Assembly (NCBI RefSeq): GCF_030410375.1
Contig: NZ_JAUHHE010000006.1
Location: forward strand, 124,001-188,000
Reading direction: 5' to 3'
Source of the DNA: Zwartia vadi
GTDB taxonomy: Bacteria > Pseudomonadota > Gammaproteobacteria > Burkholderiales > Burkholderiaceae_B
Length of the DNA: 64,000 nt
Shown: positions 19,034 to 28,483 of the stretch, piece after piece
Numbering within the stretch: position 1 is the first letter of the stretch
Layout of the letters: each line of letters begins with the position of its first letter
Position numbers and translations under genes: made by a program
Notes under the pieces: model-generated
Seen by the model: the letters and a program-made list of their open reading frames with translations, nothing else
Database searches by the model: none
What the model was told of the DNA's origin: nothing

Positions 19034-19629
19034 TTGGCGGCCTCTGACTGGCGAATTGAAAAATCAAAAGGCTTCCAGGCACTGGCCAGCGACCAGGCGC
19101 CTCGATTCCGTGCATCGAGTTGCAAAGGTCTAGCCAGATGAGAGGTGTCGAGTCGAATGCGGACAGCGCCATCGTAGCGAACGTTTGGTTCAAAACGATC
19201 CAAAGGCGCAACCGGCCAGCCACGCACTTTTTCAAGCACAGCCAACGCCTCCTGCAGCGATGCAACTGGCAAAAATAAATCTCCCGTCGCGACGCGCCAT
19301 TGCTGTGTCAAGGTGTTGTAGGACATGCGACGGGTCAGCGAGGTTTCGACAATGGGCTTGTCCCACCACCACCAACGCGGAGCTGTGATTTTCACATCAA
19401 GCGTGAAATAAAGGGGGACGCCGCGCTCTGCCGCTTCGAGAACAATTGGACTAAGCGTCAGATTGACATCCAGGTCCATCGTGAGATGTCCTTCGCCAAT
19501 CAGGGGCTCGATCTGTTTGATTTGAGCCTCGCCCGCGGACACGCTGTGATGAGAAAAAGCACCCATCACCAAGAGGCACACCAGCAGTGCGCCTCTGAGC
19601 AAAGTCCAGGCTTTCAACTCAGCGTTCAT
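19030..19629 (-). CDS. DUF4390 exported protein
   Basis: A 199-residue protein with a signal peptide (ALLVCLLVMGAFSHHSVSAGEA). The mature part, rich in beta strands, contains LYFTLDVKITAPRWWWWDKPIVETSLTRRMSYN, a recognisable DUF4390 signature. Its function is unknown; its constant place between rsmB and ntrY suggests a periplasmic or signal-related role with the kinase. It is translationally coupled to ntrY. Confidence 0.8.
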   Translation of the reverse strand: MNAELKAWTLLRGALLVCLLVMGAFSHHSVSAGEAQIKQIEPLIGEGHLTMDLDVNLTLSPIVLEAAERGVPLYFTLDVKITAPRWWWWDKPIVETSLTRRMSYNTLTQQWRVATGDLFLPVASLQEALAVLEKVRGWPVAPLDRFEPNVRYDGAVRIRLDTSHLARPLQLDARNRGAWSLASAWKPFDFSIRQSEAAK

Positions 19630-19639
19630 TTTTCAACAC

Positions 19640-20968
19640 CTAGGCCTTTCGGGTAAACAACGCATAAAAGAAACCATCGTAGCCCGCAGGGTGTTCGGAG
19701 TCTGGCAGATGGGGCAATAACTGTCCAGGCGCGCTTAATCTTTCTGCCTGCGCGTGGCGAGCCGCAAAAGCTTGCGCCTGCATCTCACCCTCTTGCGGAA
19801 AAATCGAACAGGTCACCATGAGTAGTTTGCCACCAGGTGCGACCACACTCCAGAGGGAATCTAAAATTTCTCGTGCCAGCTTGGCTGTCTGACCGATATC
19901 CTGTGCGCGGCGCAACCACCTGATATCAGGATGCCGACTCACGATGCCTGATGCGGTACAAGGCAAATCGGCCAGCACCGCATCAAAAGGCTTGCCATCC
20001 CACCAGATATGGGTTTTGATCGCACTTTCTGCGACCAACCGGATCCCGCGACGCATCAAACCCAAACGCTTCAGATTCTGATGCACGCGCTCGAGACGCG
20101 CGGCATCCACATCAAGCGCCGTCAAATCCACCTTTGCCAGTTCCAAAAGGTGTGCCGTCTTGCCCCCGGGCGCTGCACAGGCATCCAACACCTGCATCCC
20201 ATCTTTGACTGCAAGCAGGGGAGCCGCTAACTGTGCCCCCGCGTCCTGCACAGACCACCAGCCTTGCGCATAACCAGGCAAGGATGTAATCGGTCGCGGC
20301 GCCTCCAACACCAGCCCTGCCTCACCAAAAGACTTGACTGCAATGCTTTGCTCAGCAAAGGCCTGCACAACCGCTTCGCGGGTGATCGCGCGCAGATTGA
20401 CACGCAAAGTCAGCGGTGGGTGGGAATTGGCGGCAGTTAACAGCGCCTGCCAATCTTGGGGGTATGACTGTTGCAGACTCTCAATCCACCACCGCGGATG
20501 GTTCCAGCGCGCTTCCAAATCGTCCTGAACCTTTGCCAGAACACTGTCACGCTCGCGTTGAAAGCGTCTGAGCACGGCGTTGACCAAGCCTTTAAACGAA
20601 GCTGTCGAACGATGCCATTGCGTGGCCTGAACTGATTGATCAACCAAAGTATGCGCCCCATAAATGGGTGTATCCGCTTCAGGGGGTTCTTGCTGGGCAC
20701 GCATGGAAGCATCCAGTAACAACAGGCTCAGTCCAATCAAGGCATACATGGTTGCACTGGAAGGCTCACGCTCAACAAGCGTGCGTCGCAGGGCTTTTGC
20801 CTTCCCCCAATGACGCATCGCGTAAAACGCCAGGGCTTGCGCGGCGGGACGCAAATCAGGATGAACGTCTGCGAGGGCTTCAGTCAGGGACTGGCCGGAC
20901 TCGACTGCGGCCACGGAACTGGCCGCGGCCAGCAGGGAATGCGATAAGGCAGGAGTAACTGGATTCAT
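19640..20968 (-). CDS. rsmB: 16S rRNA (cytosine-967-C5)-methyltransferase
   Basis: The N-terminal NusB-like RNA-binding domain (about residues 25-160, ending in the VNAVLRRFQRER helix) is followed by a Rossmann methyltransferase. The SAM motif is LDACAAPGGKTAHLLEL, with DLPCTASGIVSRHPDIRW and the nucleophilic Cys in MVTCSIFPQEGE. The 442-residue length matches RsmB (Sun/Fmu). It is the first gene of the rsmB-DUF4390-ntrY-ntrX transcription unit and is divergent from rimO. Confidence 0.94.
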   Translation of the reverse strand: MNPVTPALSHSLLAAASSVAAVESGQSLTEALADVHPDLRPAAQALAFYAMRHWGKAKALRRTLVEREPSSATMYALIGLSLLLLDASMRAQQEPPEADTPIYGAHTLVDQSVQATQWHRSTASFKGLVNAVLRRFQRERDSVLAKVQDDLEARWNHPRWWIESLQQSYPQDWQALLTAANSHPPLTLRVNLRAITREAVVQAFAEQSIAVKSFGEAGLVLEAPRPITSLPGYAQGWWSVQDAGAQLAAPLLAVKDGMQVLDACAAPGGKTAHLLELAKVDLTALDVDAARLERVHQNLKRLGLMRRGIRLVAESAIKTHIWWDGKPFDAVLADLPCTASGIVSRHPDIRWLRRAQDIGQTAKLAREILDSLWSVVAPGGKLLMVTCSIFPQEGEMQAQAFAARHAQAERLSAPGQLLPHLPDSEHPAGYDGFFYALFTRKA

Positions 20969-21105
20969 CCCTCAATTGTATGGGGCTTTGGCGCGATGGT
21001 TCACGAGGCTCGCCATTTCTACCCTGTCAACGTCCGCTTTGACCATAGCGCAGGGTAAAATCAGTCCCTGTTTAATGCGGGTACTTGCCCGCTAGGTCAC
21101 TCAAT

Positions 21106-22428
21106 ATGTCGTCACCAAAAGTCGGTTTTGTCAGTCTCGGATGTCCTAAAGCACTCGTAGACTCCGAACGCATCCTCACGCAGTTGCGCACTGAGGGCTA
21201 TCAGATCGTCCCCAACTATGACAATGCCGATGTGGTCGTGGTCAACACCTGTGGTTTCATCGATAGCGCCAAAGCCGAGTCGCTTGATGCCATCGGCGAA
21301 GCGATTGCCGAGAATGGTCGCGTGATCGTGACCGGCTGCATGGGTGTGGAAGAGTCCGTGATCCGGTCCGTACACCCCAGCGTACTGGCTGTTACCGGCC
21401 CTCAGCAATACGAGCAGGTCGTGCGCGCCGTGCACGAGGCTGCGCCCCCCAATGCCTCGCATGACCCTTTTCTGGACCTCGTGCCACCACAAGGGATCAA
21501 GCTCACGCCCCGCCATTACGCCTATCTGAAAATATCCGAAGGCTGCAACCATCGCTGCAGCTTTTGCATTATCCCCTCCATGCGAGGCGATCTGGTCAGC
21601 CGACCGATCGGTGATGTGCTGGACGAGGCGCAAAGACTCGCAAAGGCTGGCGTCAAAGAGCTGCTCGTCATTTCCCAGGATACAAGTGCATATGGCGTGG
21701 ACGTCAAATATCGCAGTGGATTTTGGAATGGTCGTCCCGTCAAAACCCGCATGACAGAGCTATGTTCGGCTCTTTCGGAGCTAGGCATATGGGTGCGTCT
21801 GCATTATGTCTATCCCTATCCGCATGTGGACGAGGTGATCCCGCTTATGGCGGAAGGCAAAATCCTCCCCTACCTCGACATTCCTTTTCAACATGCCAGT
21901 CCTCGCATTCTGAAGGCCATGAAACGCCCCGCGTTCGAAGACAAAACCATGGCACGCATCCATCGCTGGCGTGAGCAATGCCCGGACATCACGCTGCGCT
22001 CGACCTTCATTGTGGGCTTTCCCGGCGAGACTGAGAGTGATTTCCAGTACCTACTGGACTGGATGTCTGAGGCACAACTCGATCGCGTCGGCTGTTTTCA
22101 GTACTCGCCCGTCGAGGGAGCCCCCGCCAATGCTTTGGCGGGCGCCGTTCCCGACGAGGTCAAACAGGAACGATGGGATCGCTTCATGGCGCATCAACAA
22201 GCCATCTCCACCGAGCGCTTGGCTAAACGCGTCGGGCGCGAGATTGACGTGCTGATCGACGAAGTCGACGAGGAAGGCGCCGTTGGACGCTCGAGTGCCG
22301 ACGCCCCGGAAATTGACGGCTGCGTCTATATCGACAGCGACACACCCCTTCAGCCAGGCGATCTCATCCGCGCACGCGTGACTGACTCTGACGAATACGA
22401 TTTGTGGGCGGAAAAGATTGGTTCCTGA
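21106..22428 (+). CDS. rimO: ribosomal protein S12 methylthiotransferase RimO
   Basis: A radical-SAM enzyme that methylthiolates Asp88 of ribosomal protein S12. The N-terminal UPF0004 domain provides three cluster cysteines ([24 protein letters not shown]). The radical-SAM cluster motif is CNHRCSFC followed by IIPSMRG, and a TRAM domain ends the protein. ATG 21106 (MSSPKVGF) is preferred to an upstream TTG at 21085. Length 440 residues. The fmt gene starts 4 bases after its stop. Confidence 0.95.
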   Translation: MSSPKVGFVSLGCPKALVDSERILTQLRTEGYQIVPNYDNADVVVVNTCGFIDSAKAESLDAIGEAIAENGRVIVTGCMGVEESVIRSVHPSVLAVTGPQQYEQVVRAVHEAAPPNASHDPFLDLVPPQGIKLTPRHYAYLKISEGCNHRCSFCIIPSMRGDLVSRPIGDVLDEAQRLAKAGVKELLVISQDTSAYGVDVKYRSGFWNGRPVKTRMTELCSALSELGIWVRLHYVYPYPHVDEVIPLMAEGKILPYLDIPFQHASPRILKAMKRPAFEDKTMARIHRWREQCPDITLRSTFIVGFPGETESDFQYLLDWMSEAQLDRVGCFQYSPVEGAPANALAGAVPDEVKQERWDRFMAHQQAISTERLAKRVGREIDVLIDEVDEEGAVGRSSADAPEIDGCVYIDSDTPLQPGDLIRARVTDSDEYDLWAEKIGS

Positions 22429-22432
22429 TGCC

Positions 22433-23398
22433 ATGCGCGTAGGTTTTGCCGGAACGCCCGAGTTTTCCAAACTTGCCCTGCAAGCGATCCTGAACGCTGG
22501 CTTTCAAGTGCCGTTGGTGCTCACCCAGCCTGATCGTCCCTCCGGACGCGGACTCAAACTCACGCCAAGCGCGGTCAAGCAGCTCTCAATTGAAAACAAG
22601 CTACCCGTCATCCAGCCGCGCAGCTTGCGGCTGGATGGCAAATACCCAGACGATGCACGCGCAGCCCAACACGCCTTGCAAGAAGCACGACTGGATGTTT
22701 TAGTGGTCGCAGCCTATGGCTTGATTTTGCCCGCCTGGGTGCTGCAAACGCCTCGCTTTGGCTGCCTGAATATCCATGCGAGTTTGTTGCCGCGCTGGCG
22801 GGGAGCCGCGCCCATCCAGCGTGCAATTGAAGCAGGTGACGACCAGACGGGCGTGACTATCATGCAAATGGACGAAGGCCTCGATACTGGCGACATGTTG
22901 CTTGTTGAGAGCTTACCCATCGCATCAACAGACAATGCCTCTACCCTGCATGACAAACTCGCCGAACAAGGTGCGCGACTGATTGTCCAAGCCCTGAAGG
23001 CTCTGCCCTCAGGCACACTGACCGCCAGCGCTCAGCCTTCAGAAGGGGTGACTTACGCCGCAAAGCTCGACAAGGCTGAAGCCGCGCTTGCTCTAAACGA
23101 ACCGGCAGCGTTGCTGGCCCGCCGCATCCGTGCGTTCAATCCCGCACCAGGTGCCACATTGAGGCTGCCAGGGATCGCTGAGCCCGTCAAAGTGTGGGAT
23201 GCCGTAGCACTGACAAACGGACAGCGAGTGCCCACGCCAGATCGCGAAGGCGTTGCGCACATTTTGGGTGTCAGCGCTGATGGGATCGATATCGCCACCG
23301 GTGAGGGCACTCTTAGACTGTTGGAACTGCAAAGACCGGGAGGCAAACGTCAACCCGCCGCAGCGTTTATTTCAGGGTGGTCTGCGGCTTCTCTTTGA
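22433..23398 (+). CDS. fmt: methionyl-tRNA formyltransferase
   Basis: Fmt formylates initiator Met-tRNA with 10-formyl-tetrahydrofolate. The N terminus is [16 protein letters not shown], and the catalytic segment is [20 protein letters not shown] (Asn, His and the following Asp). The C-terminal tRNA-binding domain is complete; length 321 residues. def, which removes the formyl group, lies convergently just beyond. The last 32 bases overlap the end of the SemiSWEET gene on the other strand. Confidence 0.95.
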   Translation: MRVGFAGTPEFSKLALQAILNAGFQVPLVLTQPDRPSGRGLKLTPSAVKQLSIENKLPVIQPRSLRLDGKYPDDARAAQHALQEARLDVLVVAAYGLILPAWVLQTPRFGCLNIHASLLPRWRGAAPIQRAIEAGDDQTGVTIMQMDEGLDTGDMLLVESLPIASTDNASTLHDKLAEQGARLIVQALKALPSGTLTASAQPSEGVTYAAKLDKAEAALALNEPAALLARRIRAFNPAPGATLRLPGIAEPVKVWDAVALTNGQRVPTPDREGVAHILGVSADGIDIATGEGTLRLLELQRPGGKRQPAAAFISGWSAASL

Positions 23399-23642
23399 GC
23401 TTGAGCACCAAAATAATGCCCGAGAGCACAAAGGTGATGGTGTTTGCGAAAATCAAAGGCAGTGACTCGATCATCACGCCGTAACCCAACCAAAAACCGA
23501 TCCCCGCAGTGAACATCACGTACATCGCAAGAGAAATTGCGGCGGTGTCGCGGGATTTAATCGTTTTGATTGTCTGCGGGAAAAAAGCCGCTGTCGTTAA
23601 AAAAGCACCGATATACCCAAGTGTCTCAATGTGTATGGCCAC
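23367..23642 (-). CDS. SemiSWEET-type sugar transporter
   Basis: A 91-residue membrane protein with three hydrophobic helices and the PQ-loop signature [18 protein letters not shown]. This is a single triple-helix bundle that in the SemiSWEET family dimerises to carry sugars. GTG start at 23642, sharing one base with the def stop (TAGTG), so it is coupled to def. Its 3' end runs antisense into fmt. The substrate is not predictable. Confidence 0.82.
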   Translation of the reverse strand: MAIHIETLGYIGAFLTTAAFFPQTIKTIKSRDTAAISLAMYVMFTAGIGFWLGYGVMIESLPLIFANTITFVLSGIILVLKLKEKPQTTLK

Positions 23643-24154
23643 TAGACTCGCTCCAGCTCGCGCTGCTCTTTTTTGAGTTTGGCCTTCAGACGTGTCTGCT
23701 TGAGCATCGACAGGTGTTGCACAAACACCTTGCCATTAAGATGATCCAGCTCGTGCTGGACGCATACTGCAAGAAGGCCATCGGCCTCAAATTCGATTGT
23801 CTCGCCTTGCAAATTAAGCGCACGAACCCGGATCCTGGCGGGTCGATCCACCTCGTCATACACGCCAGGAACAGACAGGCAGCCTTCTTCGTAGGTCTTT
23901 TTTTCGTCGCTGAAACTCAAAATCTCAGGGTTAATCAGCACGCGCAAATCGCTTTTATCTTCGCTGACATCGATCACGACAACACGCTCGTGCACATCAA
24001 CTTGAGTCGCGGCTAGACCCACACCGGGAGCTTCATACATTGTCTCAGTCATATCGGCTACGAGCTGACGAATACGATCGTCCACCACGCGCACCGGTTT
24101 GGCCACCGTATGCAGGCGCTTGTCGGGATAGTTCAGAATTTTGAGCAGAGCCAT
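23642..24154 (-). CDS. def: peptide deformylase
   Basis: Def removes the N-formyl group from nascent proteins. All three family motifs are intact in the 170-residue protein: [18 protein letters not shown] (metal Cys) and HELDHLNG (metal His pair with catalytic Glu). It lies opposite fmt and is divergent from dprA. Confidence 0.96.
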   Translation of the reverse strand: MALLKILNYPDKRLHTVAKPVRVVDDRIRQLVADMTETMYEAPGVGLAATQVDVHERVVVIDVSEDKSDLRVLINPEILSFSDEKKTYEEGCLSVPGVYDEVDRPARIRVRALNLQGETIEFEADGLLAVCVQHELDHLNGKVFVQHLSMLKQTRLKAKLKKEQRELERV

Positions 24155-24296
24155 AACTAAAAATCACGTATTTACACGAATTGCTTTCATTTTAAATTAA
24201 TAACGCTGCAATTTCGATGCATTCCGCATGATTTGGGAGGGATTTTCAGGACCTTTTGAGCCTTGTTTAGAGTCAAAGCCATGTCAAAGTCATGGC

Positions 24297-25469
24297 ATGC
24301 CACACACTCTATCTACCGAAATGCTTTCCGCATGGCTGCGCCTGAGCATGACTCCAGGACTGGGGCCTATCCAGGCTCAACGTCTACTTCGCCACTTTCC
24401 CAACCCCTTGGCACTCATACAAAGCACGCCGCAACAACTCGCGGCTTGCGTGCCTCAAGCGCTACATGAGGGTTTGCAGCGCGCCAAAAGCGAAGACGTG
24501 ACCCAGCTCATCACTCAAGCTTTACACTGGGCAGAGCAATGCGACCAGACCATTTTGACGCCCGATCAGCCTCAATATCCTGGCTTGCTCCAACAGATGG
24601 CCGATGCACCGATAGTTTTGTATGCAAAAGGCAATCTCGCGTGTCTGCAACGTCCCGCCCTCGCAGTCGTCGGTGCACGCAACGCCACCGCGGATGGACT
24701 CGCACATGCAAATGACTTTGGCTGCGCCCTGGCCAGACGAGGCTGGTGTGTCGTGAGCGGTTTGGCACATGGCGTAGATGCCGCCGCGCATCGAGGCGCG
24801 CTGAAAGCCGGACTCGGTGGCGGGGGGACAATCGCTGTGCTCGGTACCGGCGCAGATGTGGTGTACCCACGTCAACACACCGAGCTCTTGGCAAACATAC
24901 TCGAGCAGGAGGGCCTTGTCCTGTCGGAGTTCACCCTTGGCACACCTGCTCGGCCTCAGCATTTTCCCAGACGCAACCGAATCGTGGCAGGTCTGGCGCA
25001 CGGCGTGCTGGTGGTTGAGGCCGCACTCAAAAGTGGCTCATTGCTAACCGCCAGGCTTGCCGTCGAGATGGACCGGGAAGTTTTCGCGGTGCCAGGCTCC
25101 ATCCACTCACCACTCTCTCGCGGACCGCACGCATTAATTCAACAGGGCGCAAAACTGGTCGAAACAGCAGATGATATTTTGAACGAACTCAAAGCGTATT
25201 GTGTGCAAGTCACCAGTGTCGCGGCGTTGTCACCATCCAACGCACCCGATGTAGACAGGGCAGCGCAGCGCGCAGCCACACCACGCTCACCGATTTGGGA
25301 CGCAATCGGCTACGATCCTATTACTGAAGACACTTTGCAACAGCGAACAAACATGTTGCCCGCTATCCTGCAGTGCGAGTTGTTGACCCTGGAGTTAAAT
25401 GGCGACATTGAACGCCGCCCTAATGGCCGAATTGTTCGCGCGCGCAAGCGGCTCTCAACAAGTGATTGA
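24297..25469 (+). CDS. dprA: DNA processing protein DprA
   Basis: DprA loads RecA on incoming single strands during natural transformation. The protein has an N-terminal helical (SAM-like) region (LGPIQAQRLLRHF). The DprA Rossmann domain carries AVVGARNATADG, SGLAHGVDAAAHRGAL, GTGADVVYPRQH, FPRRNRIVAGLA and SGSLLTARLAVEMDREVFAVPGSI. A C-terminal winged-helix region follows. The start is uncertain: in-frame ATGs at 24228, 24297 and 24321. The ATG at 24297 is chosen for the fit of the N terminus (390 residues). Confidence 0.92.
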   Translation: MPHTLSTEMLSAWLRLSMTPGLGPIQAQRLLRHFPNPLALIQSTPQQLAACVPQALHEGLQRAKSEDVTQLITQALHWAEQCDQTILTPDQPQYPGLLQQMADAPIVLYAKGNLACLQRPALAVVGARNATADGLAHANDFGCALARRGWCVVSGLAHGVDAAAHRGALKAGLGGGGTIAVLGTGADVVYPRQHTELLANILEQEGLVLSEFTLGTPARPQHFPRRNRIVAGLAHGVLVVEAALKSGSLLTARLAVEMDREVFAVPGSIHSPLSRGPHALIQQGAKLVETADDILNELKAYCVQVTSVAALSPSNAPDVDRAAQRAATPRSPIWDAIGYDPITEDTLQQRTNMLPAILQCELLTLELNGDIERRPNGRIVRARKRLSTSD

Positions 25470-25473
25470 CTAC

Positions 25474-25962
25474 ATGAAAATACTGTTCCCAATACTGTTC
25501 CCTCTACCAAAGCTGTTCATAAATGTTCTAAGCGCGATGATTTTGTGCTTGTCGAGCACTCTCGCCTTAGCACAGGAGGGCTGCGCCACAACGATTCAAA
25601 GCGACGATGCACTACGCTTTACACCAGACAAAATTGAAATCCCGACGTCTTGCAAAACATTTACTGTCACACTTAAACATACTGGTCGCCTACCCAAACT
25701 TGCCATGGGACACAATTGGGTGCTAGCCAAGCTCAGCGACCTCGATGGAATCTCGCGCACGGGCATGCTTGCAGGCGCCGACACTGGCTATGTCGATCCC
25801 AAAGACGCCCGCGTTCTTGCGCATACTGGCGTAGTGGGAGGGGGCGAATCAAGCTCTGTCACATTTGATGTGTCGACACTCGTCCCAGGCGAACACTATG
25901 GTTTTGTGTGTACGTTCGCAGGACACTCGCCCGTCATGCGAGGCACGATTGTTTTAAAGTAA
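25474..25962 (+). CDS. azurin (type 1 blue copper protein)
   Basis: A periplasmic electron carrier of 162 residues including a signal peptide that ends at LALAQ. The mature part starts EGCATTIQSDDALRF and has Cys in SCKTFTV for the azurin disulfide. Copper ligands are His in AMGHNW and Cys, His and Met in FVCTFAGHSPVMRG. Azurins carry electrons between cytochromes and reductases such as nitrite reductase; no partner gene is close. The ATG at 25474 follows the dprA stop by four bases; a longer in-frame reading overlaps dprA. Confidence 0.92.
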   Translation: MKILFPILFPLPKLFINVLSAMILCLSSTLALAQEGCATTIQSDDALRFTPDKIEIPTSCKTFTVTLKHTGRLPKLAMGHNWVLAKLSDLDGISRTGMLAGADTGYVDPKDARVLAHTGVVGGGESSSVTFDVSTLVPGEHYGFVCTFAGHSPVMRGTIVLK

Positions 25963-25986
25963 GCCGCACGGCTCACAGGTTGACAC

Positions 25987-26733
25987 TTATCCGGAATAAT
26001 CTCTTGCGCCAAAAATCGCCGAACCCACCCGGATTTCTGTCGAACCTTCTTCGATCGCCAGCTCAAAATCGCCGCTCATCCCCATAGATAAGCGCTCAAG
26101 CTCGATCCCCGCGATCCCTTCAAGCCTCGCTTGATCACGCAACTGACGTAATTGCGCAAAACAACGGCGCACGGCACTCTGATCGTCTGACAAAATCGCC
26201 ATCGTCATCAGGCCGCGTACACGCAAAGTCTGAAAGCCACTGAGCTGGCGTAAAAAGGGGATCAGCCCACTTGGCTCAAGTCCGGCCTTGGTCTCTTCGG
26301 GCGAGGTTTTGACTTGAACCAGAACATCAATCGCCCGGCCCTCTAGCTGAAGCCTACGCTCAAGCGCCTCGGCAAGCTCGAGTCGGTCAAGCGACTGAAG
26401 CTCATGGGCCATGCGAGCAACCTCTTTGGCTTTGTTCGTCTGAAGTTGACCGATCACAACCCATTCGATCCCGCAGTCGGCCAAAAGTGGCGCTTTCTGG
26501 CCGATTTCTTGCGTACGATTTTCCCCAAAGCGCTTATAGCCCAGGCTCACAGCACGCCGAATCGCCTGATCATCAAAGGTTTTACTCACAGGCAGCAAGG
26601 TGACCTCGGCGGGATCGCGTCCGACCCGCAAGCAGGCCTGTTCCATGCGCGCCTTGATCGCCGCGATGCGCTTGGACATGGCAAGAGTGGCTTCATCGTT
26701 CACGTGTTGGGCTTGAGTCAAATCTGTATTCAT
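25987..26733 (-). CDS. PLP-homeostasis protein YggS/PROSC
   Basis: A 248-residue alanine-racemase-fold protein that binds pyridoxal phosphate. The Lys is in LLPVSKTFDDQAIRRAV, followed by YKRFGENRTQEIGQKA. Other marks are WVVIGQLQTNKAKEVARM (usually HFIGxLQxNK), LMTMA and MSGDFELAIEEGSTEIRVGSAIFG. Family members buffer PLP and affect amino-acid pools. ATG 26733 (MNTDLTQ) is used; an in-frame upstream start would add an unlikely 24 residues. Confidence 0.92.
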   Translation of the reverse strand: MNTDLTQAQHVNDEATLAMSKRIAAIKARMEQACLRVGRDPAEVTLLPVSKTFDDQAIRRAVSLGYKRFGENRTQEIGQKAPLLADCGIEWVVIGQLQTNKAKEVARMAHELQSLDRLELAEALERRLQLEGRAIDVLVQVKTSPEETKAGLEPSGLIPFLRQLSGFQTLRVRGLMTMAILSDDQSAVRRCFAQLRQLRDQARLEGIAGIELERLSMGMSGDFELAIEEGSTEIRVGSAIFGARDYSG

Positions 26734-26810
26734 GTTTTGAGCTTTCTTGGTGATGGGTCTTCGAGTTCTTATGTTACGCCATTGAAATAGCGTCTTGTGA
26801 TGCATGCCTA

Positions 26811-26827
26811 TGCTCCAAAGGGGGGCA
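26811..26827 (+). promoter_or_regulatory. NtrC-like enhancer site
   Basis: The 17-bp sequence TGCTCCAAAGGGGGGCA matches the NtrC consensus TGCACC-N5-GGTGCA at five of six positions in each half, with the correct five-base spacer. It lies about 310 bp upstream of the expected start of transcription of urtA, a distance enhancers tolerate. Only one good site was seen. Confidence 0.5.
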
Positions 26828-26867
26828 TTGATGCCTCATTTTCTTGCGCAAATCTTGAATTCAAGTC

Positions 26868-27064
26868 CGCTTGGGCGGGAGTGCCTATGGGTAGGCGCCT
26901 TAGGACGAGCTGAGCAAAACACTGTGCGCGCGCAAAGCGGCTCCGTCTGTCTGAGACCCGACAGGGTCGAGTTCGGAGCCGCTGCATGCGCACAGTGTTT
27001 TGTGAGGGGAGTGGGCAAAGCCCACCCGTCGTCAGGCCCCTACCCACAGGCACTCCCGCCCAAG
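26868..27064 (+). repeat. nested palindromic element, copy A
   Basis: Four nested or adjacent inverted repeats. Outer arms 26868-26894 and 27038-27064 pair at 26 of 27 positions. Middle arms 26914-26928 and 26987-27001 pair at 15 of 15. Inner arms 26936-26944 and 26973-26981 pair at 9 of 9. The apical stem is GACCC-GACA-GGGTC (26954-26967). A separate hairpin GTGGGC-AAA-GCCCAC is at 27010-27024. A second copy in the same orientation is at 32956-33154. The core is conserved between copies and the outer arms are not. It fills most of the 475-base gap between yggS and urtA. Confidence 0.9.
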
Positions 27065-27093
27065 CAGCTGCAATTAAATAAGAACGACCCGGA

Positions 27094-27110
27094 ACTGGCA
27101 CGAGTCTTGC
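27094..27110 (+). promoter_or_regulatory. sigma-54 promoter of urtABCDE
   Basis: CTGGCACG-AGTC-TTGCT matches the sigma-54 -24/-12 consensus (YTGGCACG-N4-TTGCW) at every defined position. Transcription would start near 27121, about 87 bases before the urtA ATG. Nitrogen control through NtrC/RpoN is well known for urea transport genes. Confidence 0.88.
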
Positions 27111-27207
27111 TTTGACTATTTTGAGCATAGCTGCCTGCCTCTTCGGTCGATATGCGGTCTTCCCATTTCGCTGGCGAACCCAGCATGCACAGAACCAGGA
27201 GTTAAAG

Positions 27208-28458
27208 ATGCAACGCAGACTCGCACTCAAACAACTTACAGTCGTCAGTCTCTTAGCCATGGCCGGCTGGATGCCGACTGCTTTTGCGCAAGACACAATC
27301 AAAGTCGGAATTTTGCATTCCTTATCCGGAACGATGGCGATTTCAGAAACGTCGCTTAAAGATGTCGCACTGATGACCATTGAGGAAATCAATGCAAAAG
27401 GAGGCGTGATGGGCAAAAAACTCGAGCCCGTCATAGTGGATCCTGCATCAAACTGGCCACTCTTCGCGGAAAAGGCAAGGGAGCTGATCGCCCAGAATAA
27501 AGTATCAGTGGTCTTCGGCTGCTGGACTTCGGTATCACGCAAATCAGTACTGCCCGTCTTCAAAGAGCTCAACAGTCTTTTGTTCTATCCCGTGCAGTAC
27601 GAGGGCGAAGAACTTGAGAAAAATGTGTTTTATACAGGGGCCGCACCAAACCAACAAGCGATCCCCGCCGTCGAGTATCTGATGAGCGAAGATGGCGGCG
27701 GCGCCAAGCGTTTCGTCTTGCTCGGCACGGACTACGTCTATCCACGTACAACCAACAAAATTTTGCGTGCGTTTCTCAACTCAAAGGGTGTCAAAGACAG
27801 CGACATCGAGGAAATTTATACCCCCTTTGGTCACTCTGATTATCAAACCATCGTCGCCAACATCAAAAAGTTTTCTGCAGGCGGTAAGACAGCCGTTGTT
27901 TCGACGATCAATGGCGACTCAAACGTTCCGTTCTACAAAGAATTGGGTAATGCAGGGCTAAAGGCGACCGATGTCCCTGTTGTTGCGTTCTCTGTAGGTG
28001 AAGAAGAACTTCGTGGTGTGGATACAAAGCCACTCGTGGGGCATCTTGCTGCCTGGAACTATTTTGAGTCTCTCAAAAATCCAGTCAACGCAGAATTTGT
28101 CGCAAAGTGGAAAGCTTATGCAAAAGCAAAAAATCTGCCGAATAACGCTACTGCGGTTACCAACGACCCGATGGAAGCCACCTATATCGGCATTCACATG
28201 TGGAAGCAAGCTGTCGAACAAGCGAAGTCCGTCGATACCAATAAGGTGATCGCGGCAATGGCCGGACAAAAGTTCGCCGCACCGGATGGCTACACGATCG
28301 AAATGGACAAGACTAATCATCACCTGCATAAACCAGTCTACATCGGCGAAATTCAGGCGAATGGTCAGTTCAACGTTGTGTGGAAAAGCAAAGGACCCAT
28401 CCGTGCGCAACCCTGGAGTCCCTATATCGCTGGCAATGAAGGTAAACAAGGGCTTTAA
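27208..28458 (+). CDS. urtA: urea ABC transporter, substrate-binding protein UrtA
   Basis: A periplasmic binding protein of 416 residues. The signal peptide ends TAFAQ and the mature part begins DTIKVGILHSLSGTMAISETSLKD. Segments FGCWTSVSRKSVLPVFKE, LFYPVQYEGEE and TDYVYPRTTNKI are typical of UrtA rather than of branched-chain amino-acid receptors. AGGAG at 27197-27201 sets the ATG at 27208; a longer in-frame reading from 27112 would begin before the expected transcription start. First gene of urtABCDE. Confidence 0.95.
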   Translation: MQRRLALKQLTVVSLLAMAGWMPTAFAQDTIKVGILHSLSGTMAISETSLKDVALMTIEEINAKGGVMGKKLEPVIVDPASNWPLFAEKARELIAQNKVSVVFGCWTSVSRKSVLPVFKELNSLLFYPVQYEGEELEKNVFYTGAAPNQQAIPAVEYLMSEDGGGAKRFVLLGTDYVYPRTTNKILRAFLNSKGVKDSDIEEIYTPFGHSDYQTIVANIKKFSAGGKTAVVSTINGDSNVPFYKELGNAGLKATDVPVVAFSVGEEELRGVDTKPLVGHLAAWNYFESLKNPVNAEFVAKWKAYAKAKNLPNNATAVTNDPMEATYIGIHMWKQAVEQAKSVDTNKVIAAMAGQKFAAPDGYTIEMDKTNHHLHKPVYIGEIQANGQFNVVWKSKGPIRAQPWSPYIAGNEGKQGL

Positions 28459-28483
28459 TTTCACAACATGAGAATCTCCCTCT

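Noticed and set aside
26804-27115. Open reading frames through palindromic copy A, with a similar peptide from copy B (both contain CLRP and EFGA).
   Set aside because: The similarity follows from the shared DNA core. Frames are bounded differently in the two copies, there is no ribosome-binding site, and the palindromic arms explain the sequence better.
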